This document shows, one piece after another, positions 9,080 to 19,715 of a stretch of DNA of 64,000 nt. Numbering within the stretch: the stretch's first letter is position 1; every line of letters begins with the position of its first letter. This stretch comes from 2-02-FULL-55-14 sp964534125 (GTDB lineage Bacteria; Bacteroidota; Ignavibacteria; UBA10030), in contig CAZHOJ010000001.1 in assembly GCA_964534125.1 (NCBI GenBank), forward strand, positions 840,428 to 904,427, given 5' to 3'. Made by a program: the position numbers and the translations under genes. A model generated the notes under the pieces. It was not told the origin of the DNA. It saw only the letters and a list, made by a program, of their open reading frames with translations, and did not search any database.

Positions 9080-9628
9080 ATGGAAAAGACCATCATCGTC
9101 AATGGCGAGCCGTTCGACATCTTCATCACCGAGGAACAGATCGCAGCCCGGGTGGCGCAGATGGCCGACGTGCTGAACGCCGAGTATGACAGAAAGAGCC
9201 CCGTCTTTGTCGGCGTGCTGAACGGCTCCTTCATTTTCTTCGCCGACCTCATCCGGCGCATCACCATCGACTGCGAGGTCGACTTCATCAAGCTCTCATC
9301 GTACGGGGCGGAGAAGATCTCGAGCGGCAAGGTGTCGATCCTGAAGGACCTGAACTGCGAGGTGAACGGCCGTCACATCATCGTGGTCGAGGACATTGTC
9401 GACTCCGGGCTCTCCATCGATTTTCTCCGGAAACTCATCCTCCGGGAGAACCCTGCGTCACTCTCCTTTGTTACACTCCTGATGAAGCGGGAGGTGGCGA
9501 AGATCGATTTTCCCGTGGATCACGTCGGTTTCGACATCCCCGCCGAGTTCGTCATCGGCTACGGGTTGGACTACGCTCAAAAACTTCGTAATTTAAAGGC
9601 TATCTACAGGCAAAGGCCAGGTACGTGA
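9080..9628 (+). CDS. hpt: hypoxanthine phosphoribosyltransferase
   Basis: This 182-aa purine-salvage enzyme transfers phosphoribose from PRPP to hypoxanthine or guanine. The PRPP loop VVEDIVDSGLS is clear (about residues 100-110) and the length is standard. It sits between tilS and ftsH with almost no spacing, so the three are likely one transcript. Confidence 0.96.
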   Translation: MEKTIIVNGEPFDIFITEEQIAARVAQMADVLNAEYDRKSPVFVGVLNGSFIFFADLIRRITIDCEVDFIKLSSYGAEKISSGKVSILKDLNCEVNGRHIIVVEDIVDSGLSIDFLRKLILRENPASLSFVTLLMKREVAKIDFPVDHVGFDIPAEFVIGYGLDYAQKLRNLKAIYRQRPGT

Positions 9629-9631
9629 GGC

Positions 9632-11710
<2,079 letters not shown>

Positions 11711-11714
<4 letters not shown>

Positions 11715-12433
11715 CACAGTTCAAGGAAGAAGGCGGGATGCCACAGCAGCCCCCGCCTTCTTCATCGTCCCCCGATTTCGATGCATCTGCGTCGATCGAC
11801 TTCAAGGCCGAGCTCGTCCGCAAGGCCATCCACCTCAATTCCCTCCTCATCCCCATCATCTACTCCTTCATCACGAAGGAGCTCGCGTTGTGGCTTCTCG
11901 GACCGATGCTGGCGCTCGCCCTTGTCATCGAACTCGGGAAATACTACAGCCCTGCCTTCTCGGTGCTCTATTATAAGATCTTCGGCAGGATCCTCAGAGA
12001 ACACGAGCACGACCGGACGAGGTTCCACCTCAATGGGGCCACCTACGTACTGCTCTCCGCCGTTTTCTGTGTTGCCGTTTTCCCGAAACTGATCACCATC
12101 ACGGCATTCGCCATCCTCATCATATCAGACATCACCTCCGCCCTCGTGGGCAGGCGGTTCGGACGGCATCCGTTCTTCCGCAAGAGCCGCGAGGGAGCGC
12201 TGGGTTTCTTCTTCTCCGCCACGGTGGTGGTGCTGGTCGCGCCGAAATCAGCAGGATTGCCGCTCGAGTACCTCATCGGCTTGATCGGTGCGGCGGTCGG
12301 CACGGTTGCCGAGTCCGCTCTGAAGATCGACGATAATCTTTCCGTCCCCATCTCCATCGGCGCGGTGATGTGGGCGCTGTACGCGCTCCTGCTCCCCGGC
12401 CTTGACCTCGCCGGACCGGCCCCTCTGTTCTGA
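11711..12433 (+). CDS. diacylglycerol/polyprenol kinase-like integral membrane protein
   Basis: This 240-aa polytopic protein opens with the ELVRKAIHL segment typical of the SEC59/dolichol-kinase/VTE5 and CTP-type lipid kinase superfamily. About six hydrophobic helices follow, with a central SDITSALVGRRFGRHPFF motif. Members phosphorylate polyprenols, phytol or diacylglycerol using CTP, or belong to the related phosphatidate cytidylyltransferases. Its ATG overlaps the ftsH stop (ATGA), so it is translationally coupled to ftsH. Substrate unknown. Confidence 0.75.
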
Positions 12434-12457
12434 TCCCTCTACCTCATCATTCGACGT

Positions 12458-12530
12458 TCAGCGTCGGATATTGGGAGTTCTCGCAGCAATGTCCACCTCC
12501 CAACGCTGAATGCTGAATATCCAACGCTGA
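12458..12530. repeat. imperfect inverted repeat downstream of the ftsH operon
   Basis: Two 16-base arms of the form TCAGCGTyGGATATTs match 14/16 in inverted orientation (12458-12473 and 12515-12530), with a third partial copy near 12501. It lies just after the plus-strand operon and could act as a weak terminator or be a remnant of a dispersed repeat. Confidence 0.5.
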
Positions 12531-12559
12531 GTTATGAACTCCGATGTTTGGATGTCCCA

Positions 12560-12594
12560 TAAAAGGCCACGCCCCAAAGCAAAGCTTCGGGGCG
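12560..12594 (-). terminator. intrinsic terminator of the YkgJ-type gene
   Basis: An 11-position stem (10 pairs, one A-C mismatch) with a 3-base loop spans 12570-12594 (CGCCCC...GGGGCG). On the minus strand it is followed by a short GGCCTTTT tract. It lies about 30 bases past the stop of the 12623-13072 gene. Confidence 0.65.
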
Positions 12595-12622
12595 CGTGTC
12601 GATCGTCATTGTCCTGATCGCC

Positions 12623-13072
12623 TCATGCAGAGGCCGGGTCTATCGCCTCCTGTCCTTCCTGCTTGCGTTCCATCGCATCTGGCGGCACGCCCTGGTCATG
12701 GATCACGTGCAACAGCGCCACATCCAGCGGCGGCATGCCCCATGCAGCGCGCGCATTGTTGCACCGCTCGATATCGCCGGCATGGATGGTCGGACGGCCG
12801 TCAACGTCGTTGACGCCGAACTCTCTGCAGGTGGATGCTCTGATGGAGTGGATGCCGCAGGACACATGCTTCCCCACCTCGCCATCGAGAACGACGCAAC
12901 GCGAAGGCCGCGTGCCCGTTCCCTTCATGATGACACGGAATGGCGTGAGCCGCTCGGTGAGGTCCGGCGGAACGGTGCCGCCGGTGTTGGGATTGGATTC
13001 TCCCCAATAGAAGGATACACGGTAGTACGCACAGCACGCACCACACTGCTGACAGATCTGGCTTGCCAACAT
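12623..13072 (-). CDS. YkgJ-family cysteine cluster protein
   Basis: This 149-aa protein has the CxxCGACC-type N-terminal cluster (QICQQCGACCAYYR) and further cysteines (RCVVLDG, CGIHSIRASTCREF). This is the zinc/iron-chelating YkgJ/Fli-type pattern. Such proteins may bind a metal cluster, but the reaction is not established. It is a stand-alone gene with its own terminator. Confidence 0.85.
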   Translation of the reverse strand: MLASQICQQCGACCAYYRVSFYWGESNPNTGGTVPPDLTERLTPFRVIMKGTGTRPSRCVVLDGEVGKHVSCGIHSIRASTCREFGVNDVDGRPTIHAGDIERCNNARAAWGMPPLDVALLHVIHDQGVPPDAMERKQEGQEAIDPASA

Positions 13073-13493
13073 ACGCTGAACACGGCTCCGAAATGATTAC
13101 CGAACGATGACCTTCTCGCGCCAGTCCTACGTACGCTCCGCCTCCGAAAAGGCAATCACGCGGAATACAAGGTGCCGTGCTCGAACGGTGTCTCAAAGTC
13201 GAGAAAGGTTGGATGGAAATCAAGAAGTTGTGGGGAGTAGGAAGGTGACGGAAGACAGTGGTCAGAGGTCAGTGGTCAGATATCAGACGACAGATGACAG
13301 ACTTAAGATGGAAGATTGAAGATGGAAGATTGAAGATTAAAGACGTGTGTTGTCCGGAGGTCGCGGAGCGACCGAGGTATAGCAGAGTACTCCCACGAAT
13401 TCATGAAAGATCACAACATCGATGATCGTTTCAGAAAACATTTCCCTGTGGAACGACTCGGCCGACCCGGCAACCGGAAACCCGGCTGGATTC
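13073..13493. other. 421-base intergenic stretch with short tandem repeats
   Basis: I see no convincing gene here. The right half is made of low-complexity repeats: several GGTCAG/CAGAyGACAG units near 13258-13300, then two tandem 14-base units (AAGATGGAAGATTG) at 13305-13332 plus a partial third. Similar AGATGGAAGATG runs occur near 21222-21244. Confidence 0.5.
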
Positions 13494-14201
13494 TTATCTG
13501 ATATCGTCCGGAATGCTGAATCTTGCGGTATCGATCGGCGCGTTGACCTCCACTGTCTGGAAAGTCCCGGTCTCTATCCCGTTCCGTCCCTTGTATTCGA
13601 ACGTCTTGAAATACAGGACGCCCGAGATCTCCTGATAGTCCAGCCAGCGCCGCCCCCAGGAGTATTCCTCTCCTCTGATGGTCACATTCGTGACCGTCTC
13701 GCTGATGAGGTAGGTCGCAGGATCGAGGTAGTACGTCATCTTTCCCCCGGCAGGCAGAACGACCTCGAGCTTGTGCGCACGGAACCCTGCCGTGTCGATG
13801 AGTCCAAGGTATGTCGCGGGATACTCGAAGAATGCAGGGAAATGGAAAGCAACGTCGACCTCGAAATCCTTCCATTCCTCTTCCGGGACCAGCTCAGGTC
13901 CCTTGCCTCCGGGCCCACCGAGGAGGAATGCGGCACGCTTTCCATCAAAGACCAGAACGAAGTTCTCCCCCGCTTCCGACCGGATCTTGTTCGGTCGCGC
14001 TATCTCCACGTGGACGGGATAGGGATGGTCGGGATACAGCGAGGCAAGTCTGAGGGTCGTGATATCCGTGACCCTGGCCCCCGCGCTCATCGCATCGGCA
14101 CATCGTGAGACGATCTCTTCCGCCGTCGGCGGAGAAGGCTGGCAGGATGAGATCCCGAGGAGTGGGATCAGGCCGATCGCCATGACACGTATCGGTCGCA
14201 T
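13494..14201 (-). CDS. LolA-like lipoprotein
   Basis: This 235-aa protein has a signal peptide with lipobox GISSC (Cys20), then AEEIVSRCADAM and a beta-rich body. The body resembles the outer-membrane lipoprotein-sorting/LolA-like superfamily in order of segments (KIRSEAGENFVLVFDGKRA, YYLDPATYLI). Predicted to sit on the periplasmic face of a membrane. No lol partner genes are adjacent, so a true lipoprotein carrier role is uncertain. Confidence 0.6.
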   Translation of the reverse strand: MRPIRVMAIGLIPLLGISSCQPSPPTAEEIVSRCADAMSAGARVTDITTLRLASLYPDHPYPVHVEIARPNKIRSEAGENFVLVFDGKRAAFLLGGPGGKGPELVPEEEWKDFEVDVAFHFPAFFEYPATYLGLIDTAGFRAHKLEVVLPAGGKMTYYLDPATYLISETVTNVTIRGEEYSWGRRWLDYQEISGVLYFKTFEYKGRNGIETGTFQTVEVNAPIDTARFSIPDDIR

Positions 14202-14214
14202 GAAAGTTCCTTTC

Positions 14215-14475
14215 TCAGGAGAATGAAGTGTGGCAATACCGACAGACGCGAGCGACTGCGTTGACCTTCTCTCCGCACGCAGGGCAGGTCTTCAATTCAG
14301 GCAGGCTTCTCATCACGAAGTATGGTATCCACGCGAGGAGCGGATAGATGCATGTCCACATCCAGTGCGGGGATCGGTTCTTCCTGCGAGCCTCGCGGAT
14401 ACCGAGAACCACGGGCAGGACCCACAGCACACTCACTGCCATGACGATGCCGGCAATCAGCAATGGCGTATCCAT
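14215..14475 (-). CDS. small membrane protein with C-terminal zinc ribbon
   Basis: This 86-aa protein has two hydrophobic helices (about residues 5-26 and 38-58), then a CPACG...CRYCH zinc ribbon. The ATG at 14473-14475 is preceded by GAGGA; a longer frame would run into a dispersed repeat. Its N-terminus resembles the phospholipase D-like N-terminal membrane domain found in short proteins. Function unknown. It follows the LolA-like gene's start by 13 bases. Confidence 0.7.
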   Translation of the reverse strand: MDTPLLIAGIVMAVSVLWVLPVVLGIREARRKNRSPHWMWTCIYPLLAWIPYFVMRSLPELKTCPACGEKVNAVARVCRYCHTSFS

Positions 14476-14505
14476 GATGATTCCTCTGGCCTCTTCCATT
14501 TCACC

Positions 14506-14663
14506 AGAAGCCATCTCAAAGAACCTTTTCGAGCTGGACAAATTGCCACAAAGAACCTGCCTGACGAATACCTGCAGGCAGGCGCATAGAACACAAAACA
14601 GAGAATAATCACCTATGAGTTCTTTGTGTTCTTTGCGGCTATATGTTTTTGAGATGGGTTCTA
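14506..14663. repeat. dispersed palindromic element, family B copy 1
   Basis: The element is bounded by inverted termini of the AGAAGCCATCTCAAA / TTTGAGATGGGTTCTA type. Inside are long arms CACAAAGAAC...and GTTCTTTGTGTTCTTTG. It matches the copy at 43727-43857 closely, except that a 27-base mini-palindrome (14556-14582) is inserted in the left arm. No gene inside. Confidence 0.85.
14556..14582. repeat. 27-bp nested mini-palindrome (CCTGCCTG...CAGGCAGG)
   Basis: It is nearly identical, in inverted orientation, to the one at 43040-43066 (one mismatch in 27). It interrupts the repeat element around it, as comparison with the uninterrupted copy at 43727-43857 shows. Confidence 0.85.
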
Positions 14664-14689
14664 CTCGCTCCTTGCCAATTACGCTCTGT

Positions 14690-15136
14690 TCAGATCTCCG
14701 ACGTACAGCTCGGGCATTTCGTCGCCTTGATGTTGATCTGCGAGAAGCACTTAGGACATTCTTTTGTCGTCGGTGCCGCCGGCGGCGCTTCCTCTCTCCT
14801 CTTCAGCCGGTTCACCGCCTTCACGAGCAGGAAGACCGCAAAGGCGACAATAAGGAAGCTGATAACGCCATTCAGAAAGAGCCCATAGTTCAGACTGACG
14901 GCCCCGGCCGCCTTGGCGTCTGCCAGGGTTGCATATGGCCCCGCCGTCGCCCCCTCCTTGAGGATGACGAAGAAGTCGCTGAAGTCCATGCCCCCCAGCA
15001 GCAGTCCGAGAGGCGGCATCAATACATCAGCCACGAGGCTCTTGACGATCGTCCCGAACGCTCCGCCGATGATGATACCGATGGCCATATCGAGCACGTT
15101 GCCCCGCATGGCAAATTCTTTGAATTCTTTCAGCAT
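14690..15136 (-). CDS. mscL: large-conductance mechanosensitive channel MscL with zinc-ribbon tail
   Basis: This 148-aa protein protects against osmotic downshock. The N-terminal MscL core is intact (FKEFAMRGNVLDMAIGIIIGGAFG, helix 1; helix 2 near residues 75-100). The C-terminal cytoplasmic helix is followed by CPKC...CPSC, a zinc ribbon not present in E. coli MscL. Start and length fit the family; it reads as a single gene. Confidence 0.95.
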   Translation of the reverse strand: MLKEFKEFAMRGNVLDMAIGIIIGGAFGTIVKSLVADVLMPPLGLLLGGMDFSDFFVILKEGATAGPYATLADAKAAGAVSLNYGLFLNGVISFLIVAFAVFLLVKAVNRLKRREEAPPAAPTTKECPKCFSQINIKATKCPSCTSEI

Positions 15137-15199
15137 ATGTGACCCTTTCAGTATGGCGCAGGAGTGCTGCTATTGTTGGCGTCGAACCGCATCCGTCTT

Positions 15200-15583
15200 C
15201 TAAGAACGTTCCGTCGATGCGATCGCCTCTATCTCTACCTTGAATCCATAATGCAGTTCCCTTGTCGGCACGACAGCGCGCGCTGGTTTATGGTCCCCAA
15301 AGACCTCCGCATAGACGGCATTCACCCTTCCCCACAACTCCATGTCCGATACATAGACTGTCGTCTTGAGCACGTGGTCGAGCCCGCTCCCCGCAGCCTT
15401 CAGGATCTCCTCGAGGTTCCGCAGCACCTGCCTGGTCTGGTCCTCGATCGAACCGAGGATCTTCTCCCCTGTCCCTGGATCGATCGGCACCTGCCCCGCG
15501 ACGAAGACCATGCCGTTATGCACGGTCGCCTGTGAATAGTGGCCCGCAGGTGTCGGAGCGTTCGGTGTGTGGATCTTCTCCAT
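15200..15583 (-). CDS. RidA/YjgF family enamine/imine deaminase
   Basis: This 127-aa protein has the complete RidA pattern: GHYSQATVHNGMVFVAGQ near residue 17, IEDQTRQVLRNLEEILKAAG in the middle and ARAVVPTRELHYGFKVEIEAIA at the end, including the catalytic Arg. It would hydrolyse reactive 2-aminoacrylate-type enamines. It is downstream of a Rieske protein on the same strand, 9 bases apart. Confidence 0.93.
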   Translation of the reverse strand: MEKIHTPNAPTPAGHYSQATVHNGMVFVAGQVPIDPGTGEKILGSIEDQTRQVLRNLEEILKAAGSGLDHVLKTTVYVSDMELWGRVNAVYAEVFGDHKPARAVVPTRELHYGFKVEIEAIASTERS

Positions 15584-15592
15584 TCGATTCCT

Positions 15593-15943
15593 TCAGTCGT
15601 TCTTGAGAGCTTCGCCGGGAACGACTTCCGCTTCGATGACCCGTATCGTTTCCAGCGTGAGATCATTGCCTACTCCTTTGCCCGACCTCACGTCGAACTC
15701 GTACCCGTGCACCGGACACCGGATAGTGCCGTCGGCAATACGTGCCGTGGTCAGCGACGCGCCACGATGGGGACATTGTCCGTCAACTGCACAGAGCTCC
15801 ATGCCGATCCTGGTCACAACGATCCGCCGATCTTGCAGTTGAACGACCCTCATCTCTCCTTCACGAACAGCAGCCGTATCACCCGCGTCCACCCAGCGCT
15901 TCTTCTTTTCGCTGCTGTCATATATATGTACGTAGAGGGCCAA
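15593..15943 (-). CDS. Rieske 2Fe-2S domain protein
   Basis: This 116-aa single-domain Rieske protein has both cluster motifs: CPHRG (about residues 72-76) and CPVHGYEF (about 91-98). Cys and His pairs should bind a [2Fe-2S] cluster. It has no signal or membrane anchor and resembles the soluble NirD/BphF-like ferredoxins that serve as electron carriers. Its partner enzyme is not evident here. Confidence 0.9.
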   Translation of the reverse strand: MALYVHIYDSSEKKKRWVDAGDTAAVREGEMRVVQLQDRRIVVTRIGMELCAVDGQCPHRGASLTTARIADGTIRCPVHGYEFDVRSGKGVGNDLTLETIRVIEAEVVPGEALKND

Positions 15944-15964
15944 ATTCTTTCCCGGCGCTGGATT

Positions 15965-16783
15965 CTATTCGGAGATGTGCAGTTCACGAAGGCATTCTTG
16001 CACGAGTTCCCTGCGCCTCGCTGGCGGCCAGTCCTTCGCAACTGTCTCTCCCTCAAGCAGAAGCGCATACGCGTAGACTGCATCGCTCTTTTCCACGAAA
16101 CCGACAAGCCATGCAAGCGATGTGCCGGTGTCGCTGGTTCCCGTTCCGGTCTTCCCCCGCAGCATAATCCCGTTGCTCTCCTCGAGCAGCATGACCTCCA
16201 GGAGCGTTGCTCTCGTGGAAGGCGTGATCCGAAAGTTTCCCTGATAGAGCTTCCGGAGAAAGACCACCTGTTCAACAGGAGAAATGCGCAAGCCGCCCGA
16301 GAGCCAGAACCGGTCGATACCACCGCTCATATCCTGGTTACCATAGTCGAATGCCTGCAGATATGCGCGCATCTGGTGCTCCCCGATGCGGCGGGCGGTC
16401 TCCTGGTAGAACCAGACGACGGAATTGCGGAACGCGGAGCGGAGGGTCTGATCATGCGACCAAGCCTCGGGCCACCAGTCCCGTGCGGGGACCTTCACAG
16501 AATCCCACGCGAGGAAAAATTCCGCGTCGGCGGCAAGCCCGCTCTCGAGGATGATGAGCGTATGAGGGATCTTGAATGTCGAGGCGGGAATGAACCGGCG
16601 GTGCGCCTTGCCGGGATTGTGAACAACGAGGTGTCCTGTCGACACATCGAGCAGAACAAAGCAGCCGTCATATTCCCCGAAGACCTGTCGAAGCTCAACA
16701 GTGTCGGCTGATGACTGAGCCATTACTGCGGATAGGCTAAAAGTCAGCAGGACGATGGGCAGGAAGCGACAGAATACGGGCAC
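15965..16783 (-). CDS. class D (OXA-type) beta-lactamase homologue
   Basis: This 272-aa secreted serine hydrolase of the class D beta-lactamase family has all the signature motifs: STFK (nucleophile Ser68, Lys71), SVV (121-123), YGN (147-149) and KTG (211-213), followed by WLVGFVE. A signal peptide occupies about residues 1-22. I choose the GTG at 16783 because AGGAG stands about 8 bases upstream; the ATG further up would add 22 residues of unlikely sequence. No mobile element or resistance neighbour is adjacent, so it looks like a resident chromosomal gene. Substrate range cannot be read from sequence. Confidence 0.93.
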   Translation of the reverse strand: MPVFCRFLPIVLLTFSLSAVMAQSSADTVELRQVFGEYDGCFVLLDVSTGHLVVHNPGKAHRRFIPASTFKIPHTLIILESGLAADAEFFLAWDSVKVPARDWWPEAWSHDQTLRSAFRNSVVWFYQETARRIGEHQMRAYLQAFDYGNQDMSGGIDRFWLSGGLRISPVEQVVFLRKLYQGNFRITPSTRATLLEVMLLEESNGIMLRGKTGTGTSDTGTSLAWLVGFVEKSDAVYAYALLLEGETVAKDWPPARRRELVQECLRELHISE

Positions 16784-16853
16784 AGAATAGCTCCTGGAGT
16801 ACGACAGCGGGATACTTTGGAAGATACGACAAGAGACCGAACAGAGCATAGCC

Positions 16854-17393
16854 TTATTCGTGCCAATACTCCGGCCTCATGATCTCATCAGCACATCGTA
16901 CCGTTCCTGTCTGGTGCGCCGCATCCGGACGAAGCGTGCGGACCATCCAGGCTCCCGCGTCCTTTTCCTGGATGGGGTACGGGGCCGCAAAGCCCCTGAT
17001 CCCGGCAGGCGTAAATCCGAAGCGCGGATAATATGTGGGATGGCCAAGCACGAACACCAGCGATACGCCGGCCTGCTCCAGGCGAGAGATCCCCTCTTCT
17101 ATTAGGCGTCCGCCTATGCCTTTCTTCTGGTAGGATGGAATGACCGCCATCGGAGCAAGGAGCCGGACATCGATCGCCGGCGCCGTATCGAGCTTTGCCT
17201 TCGTGAACAGAATATGCCCGACCGTCGTGCCATCGTCGATGGCAAGGAGTGACAGGACCGGCCGTGCAGTCAGATCGGCCAGGAGGTCTTCCACGAGCTT
17301 TGCCTCGATGTCCGAGCCGAACGCTTCACGGTTGACGCGGAGCGCATCTTCGACGTCGTGGTTCGACATTCCCCGTATCGTCAGCGTGCTCAT
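16854..17393 (-). CDS. GNAT-family N-acetyltransferase (YhbS-like)
   Basis: This 179-aa GNAT acetyltransferase has the acetyl-CoA binding segment VIPSYQKKGIGGRLIEEG (about residues 88-105) and the LGHPTYYPRFGF motif typical of the YhbS subgroup. Substrate unknown. It stands upstream of the beta-lactamase gene on the same strand. Confidence 0.9.
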   Translation of the reverse strand: MSTLTIRGMSNHDVEDALRVNREAFGSDIEAKLVEDLLADLTARPVLSLLAIDDGTTVGHILFTKAKLDTAPAIDVRLLAPMAVIPSYQKKGIGGRLIEEGISRLEQAGVSLVFVLGHPTYYPRFGFTPAGIRGFAAPYPIQEKDAGAWMVRTLRPDAAHQTGTVRCADEIMRPEYWHE

Positions 17394-17468
17394 CAGTCCT
17401 TCCCGTTCTTCATTCTATGCGCTCTTTGCGGCCATTGTGCGTTCGTGGAGGGGAGAATACCAACGCTC

Positions 17469-18158
17469 CTACCAAAGCCCGGGCATCAGGCGGTACCGGA
17501 CCCTCTCCCGATACTCCGCGTAACCGGGGAGTTCCCGAACAAGGAGCTCTTCCTCGTTCCGTATGCGAATGATGAGCATAGGAACGATCAAGACCGCGGG
17601 TATCACCGCCCACCACGAGCCGAGCGCCACGGGGGACAGGACATACATAACAATGACTCCCGTGTACATCGGATGGCGCACCAGGGCGTACGGTCCGGTC
17701 GAGATGACCCGCTGTCCTTCATCCACCTGCACTGTCCGGGCAGCGTAGCTGTTCTCGCGGAAGACCCGGAAGATGAACAGGTATCCCGCGAACACGAGCG
17801 CATCCGCGGCCACCACGGCCCCAACAGGTACCTCGGACCAGCCGAAGCGTACATCGAAGCCCGGCAACATCCACACCAGGAGCGTATACGGGACCGAGAA
17901 AAGGACAAGGCGCTTCTGCGTTTGTTCCTTCTCCTTCATACTCATGCGACGCTCGAGGAGTCCGGGATCCTTCCGCACAAGATACGTCACCACGATGATG
18001 AACGGGACGAACACGACACCCAGATAGGTCCATCCCTGCCAATAATCGAACGACCCGACGGAACCGAAAAACATGAGCATCATGATAACGAGGAACACCA
18101 GCAGCCGCTTCCAGACCATCACTACAAGTGCGCGCCTTGTCGGCGCCGCGCCAGCCAT
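17469..18158 (-). CDS. isoprenylcysteine carboxyl methyltransferase-family membrane protein
   Basis: This protein of about 229 aa has several hydrophobic helices and the C-terminal family signature VISTGPYALVRHPMYTGVIV followed by EEELLVRELPGYAEY. The family comprises integral-membrane methyltransferases; bacterial members have mostly unknown substrates. The ATG at 18156-18158 avoids overlap with the neighbouring T9SS gene. A second, diverged member lies at 21779-22339. Confidence 0.85.
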   Translation of the reverse strand: MAGAAPTRRALVVMVWKRLLVFLVIMMLMFFGSVGSFDYWQGWTYLGVVFVPFIIVVTYLVRKDPGLLERRMSMKEKEQTQKRLVLFSVPYTLLVWMLPGFDVRFGWSEVPVGAVVAADALVFAGYLFIFRVFRENSYAARTVQVDEGQRVISTGPYALVRHPMYTGVIVMYVLSPVALGSWWAVIPAVLIVPMLIIRIRNEEELLVRELPGYAEYRERVRYRLMPGLW

Positions 18159-18199
18159 GACCCACCATACCCTTCCCGGGTGGACCGCACCCGACACAG

Positions 18200-18952
18200 T
18201 TATTTGAGAAATACCACCTTCGTTGAGACGCTCCCGGTCCTCGTCCTTGCACGGACCATGTAGATCCCGCTCGGGAGACCTGCCGGATCCCACACGTACG
18301 TGTAGAATCCCGGCTCGTGTGTCCCCTCCCCAAGCCGAGCTACCTCGCGGCCTGCAATGTCGTAGACGTCCAGACGAAGGTCCATTCTATGCTGCAGCCG
18401 CACCCTGATGCGGGTCGTGCCATTGAATGGATTCGGATATGCATCCTCCAAACCGAAGGATTCTGCGGTCTCCGTCCCGAACGTCGGAACGCTTGCGAAC
18501 GGCAGGCATGGGGACTGATATCCCCGGAATGCGAACTGGCCGGCCTGCGCGGCGATCGTGACATGCAGCCTGCCGACTATGAACATCGTATCGCGTGTAG
18601 CCCCATCGCCGATATATATCCTGAACCTCCTGAAGACGACCACCTCATACTCCCCCGCTGACAGCCCGGCGATGTCGACCGACATCTGATAGTAACACAT
18701 GCACGTCGCGAGCATGGAGGACGTGTCCTGTTCGATGATGGTGATCGTCTGGAGATACTGCGATGCCGTGAGCGCAAAACTCGCTGCACAGGGGTAATAG
18801 ACGTTGTTGTTCCAGATGGTCACCGTATCGTCGTGGACCACTGCAGTCAGCACGTCCGTCTGGGAGTGAGAGGTGACATGGACGGTAAGTAAAAAGAATG
18901 CGGAGCAGAGGAAGAGCTTCAGACCAGGTCTCATACGGGTGTTCGCTTGCAT
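18200..18952 (-). CDS. secreted protein with type IX secretion C-terminal sorting domain
   Basis: This 250-aa protein has a signal peptide (about 1-30), a beta-rich body with few close relatives that I recognise, and a C-terminal domain starting YPNPFNGTTRIRVRL. That domain runs through DVYDIAGREVARL to SGIYMVRARTRTGSVSTKVVFLK, the classic T9SS type A sorting domain of Bacteroidota/Ignavibacteria. It should be exported by Sec and then carried across the outer membrane by T9SS. The body's function is unknown. Confidence 0.88.
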   Translation of the reverse strand: MQANTRMRPGLKLFLCSAFFLLTVHVTSHSQTDVLTAVVHDDTVTIWNNNVYYPCAASFALTASQYLQTITIIEQDTSSMLATCMCYYQMSVDIAGLSAGEYEVVVFRRFRIYIGDGATRDTMFIVGRLHVTIAAQAGQFAFRGYQSPCLPFASVPTFGTETAESFGLEDAYPNPFNGTTRIRVRLQHRMDLRLDVYDIAGREVARLGEGTHEPGFYTYVWDPAGLPSGIYMVRARTRTGSVSTKVVFLK

Positions 18953-19098
18953 GGTAATCTCACCATCAGTCACCGATCGCACAGGGTTTCAGGAACATGT
19001 CATATGCCAATTCGCCGAGCGTCGGTGGACACTGAGAAAAATTGCCATCACTGTTATTCGGCCGGGAGACCAGCATAGGATCCGCGCCTCTCCTGGAG

Positions 19099-19680
19099 TC
19101 AGAAGGACCCGAACTTCAGGATCAGCCCGATGGTCGGTCCGCTCACATCCCCGTTCGTCACGACCGGCAGATCCAGTCCCATCACGAGCCGATAGCTCGC
19201 TTGTGCTCCGAGCCGGAACCATTCGGTGATGTTCATGTCCAGGTTCGCGCTCGGCTCGACAAGGTACATGTGGTCGGAATAGATCTCCTTGTCCGGGCTG
19301 CGCTCGATAAGCCTCACCGCACCTCCCCCGAGTGTCAGGTGGACCGTCCAATGGAGCAGTTTGTCGGAATCATTGATGTACTCAAGCTCAAAGCCGCCGG
19401 TCTCCATTTTGAGATAGAGCGGATCCCCGCCGGGGCTCAGGCCATCGGTCTTTACGGACGACATCATGCTGTACCCTCCGCCGCCGATGGCGAACCGATG
19501 ATTGATGATCCAGGCCCCCCTGCCCCCCGTGAAGGCAACGACCTTACCCTTGACGATGCCGATCCTGAAAAGCGGACCTCCGTATCCGCCGTTCTCGAAT
19601 CCGTTACCGACCAGGGTCTCTGCCTGGGAGAAGACCAAGGCTGGCAGGAGAATGACAAGCGCGAGAATTTTCTTCAACAT
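19099..19680 (-). CDS. outer-membrane beta-barrel-like protein
   Basis: This 193-aa protein has a clear signal peptide (MLKKILALVILLPALVFSQ), then alternating beta strands rich in Gly and aromatics, ending GLILKFGSF with the terminal aromatic typical of outer-membrane barrels. The ATG at 19678-19680 has GGGAG upstream. The longer open frame overlaps the thioredoxin-type gene and is not real. Function unknown. Confidence 0.75.
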   Translation of the reverse strand: MLKKILALVILLPALVFSQAETLVGNGFENGGYGGPLFRIGIVKGKVVAFTGGRGAWIINHRFAIGGGGYSMMSSVKTDGLSPGGDPLYLKMETGGFELEYINDSDKLLHWTVHLTLGGGAVRLIERSPDKEIYSDHMYLVEPSANLDMNITEWFRLGAQASYRLVMGLDLPVVTNGDVSGPTIGLILKFGSF

Positions 19681-19715
19681 AGTGATCTCCCTTTCCACAG
19701 GACCTGCTCGACGCG

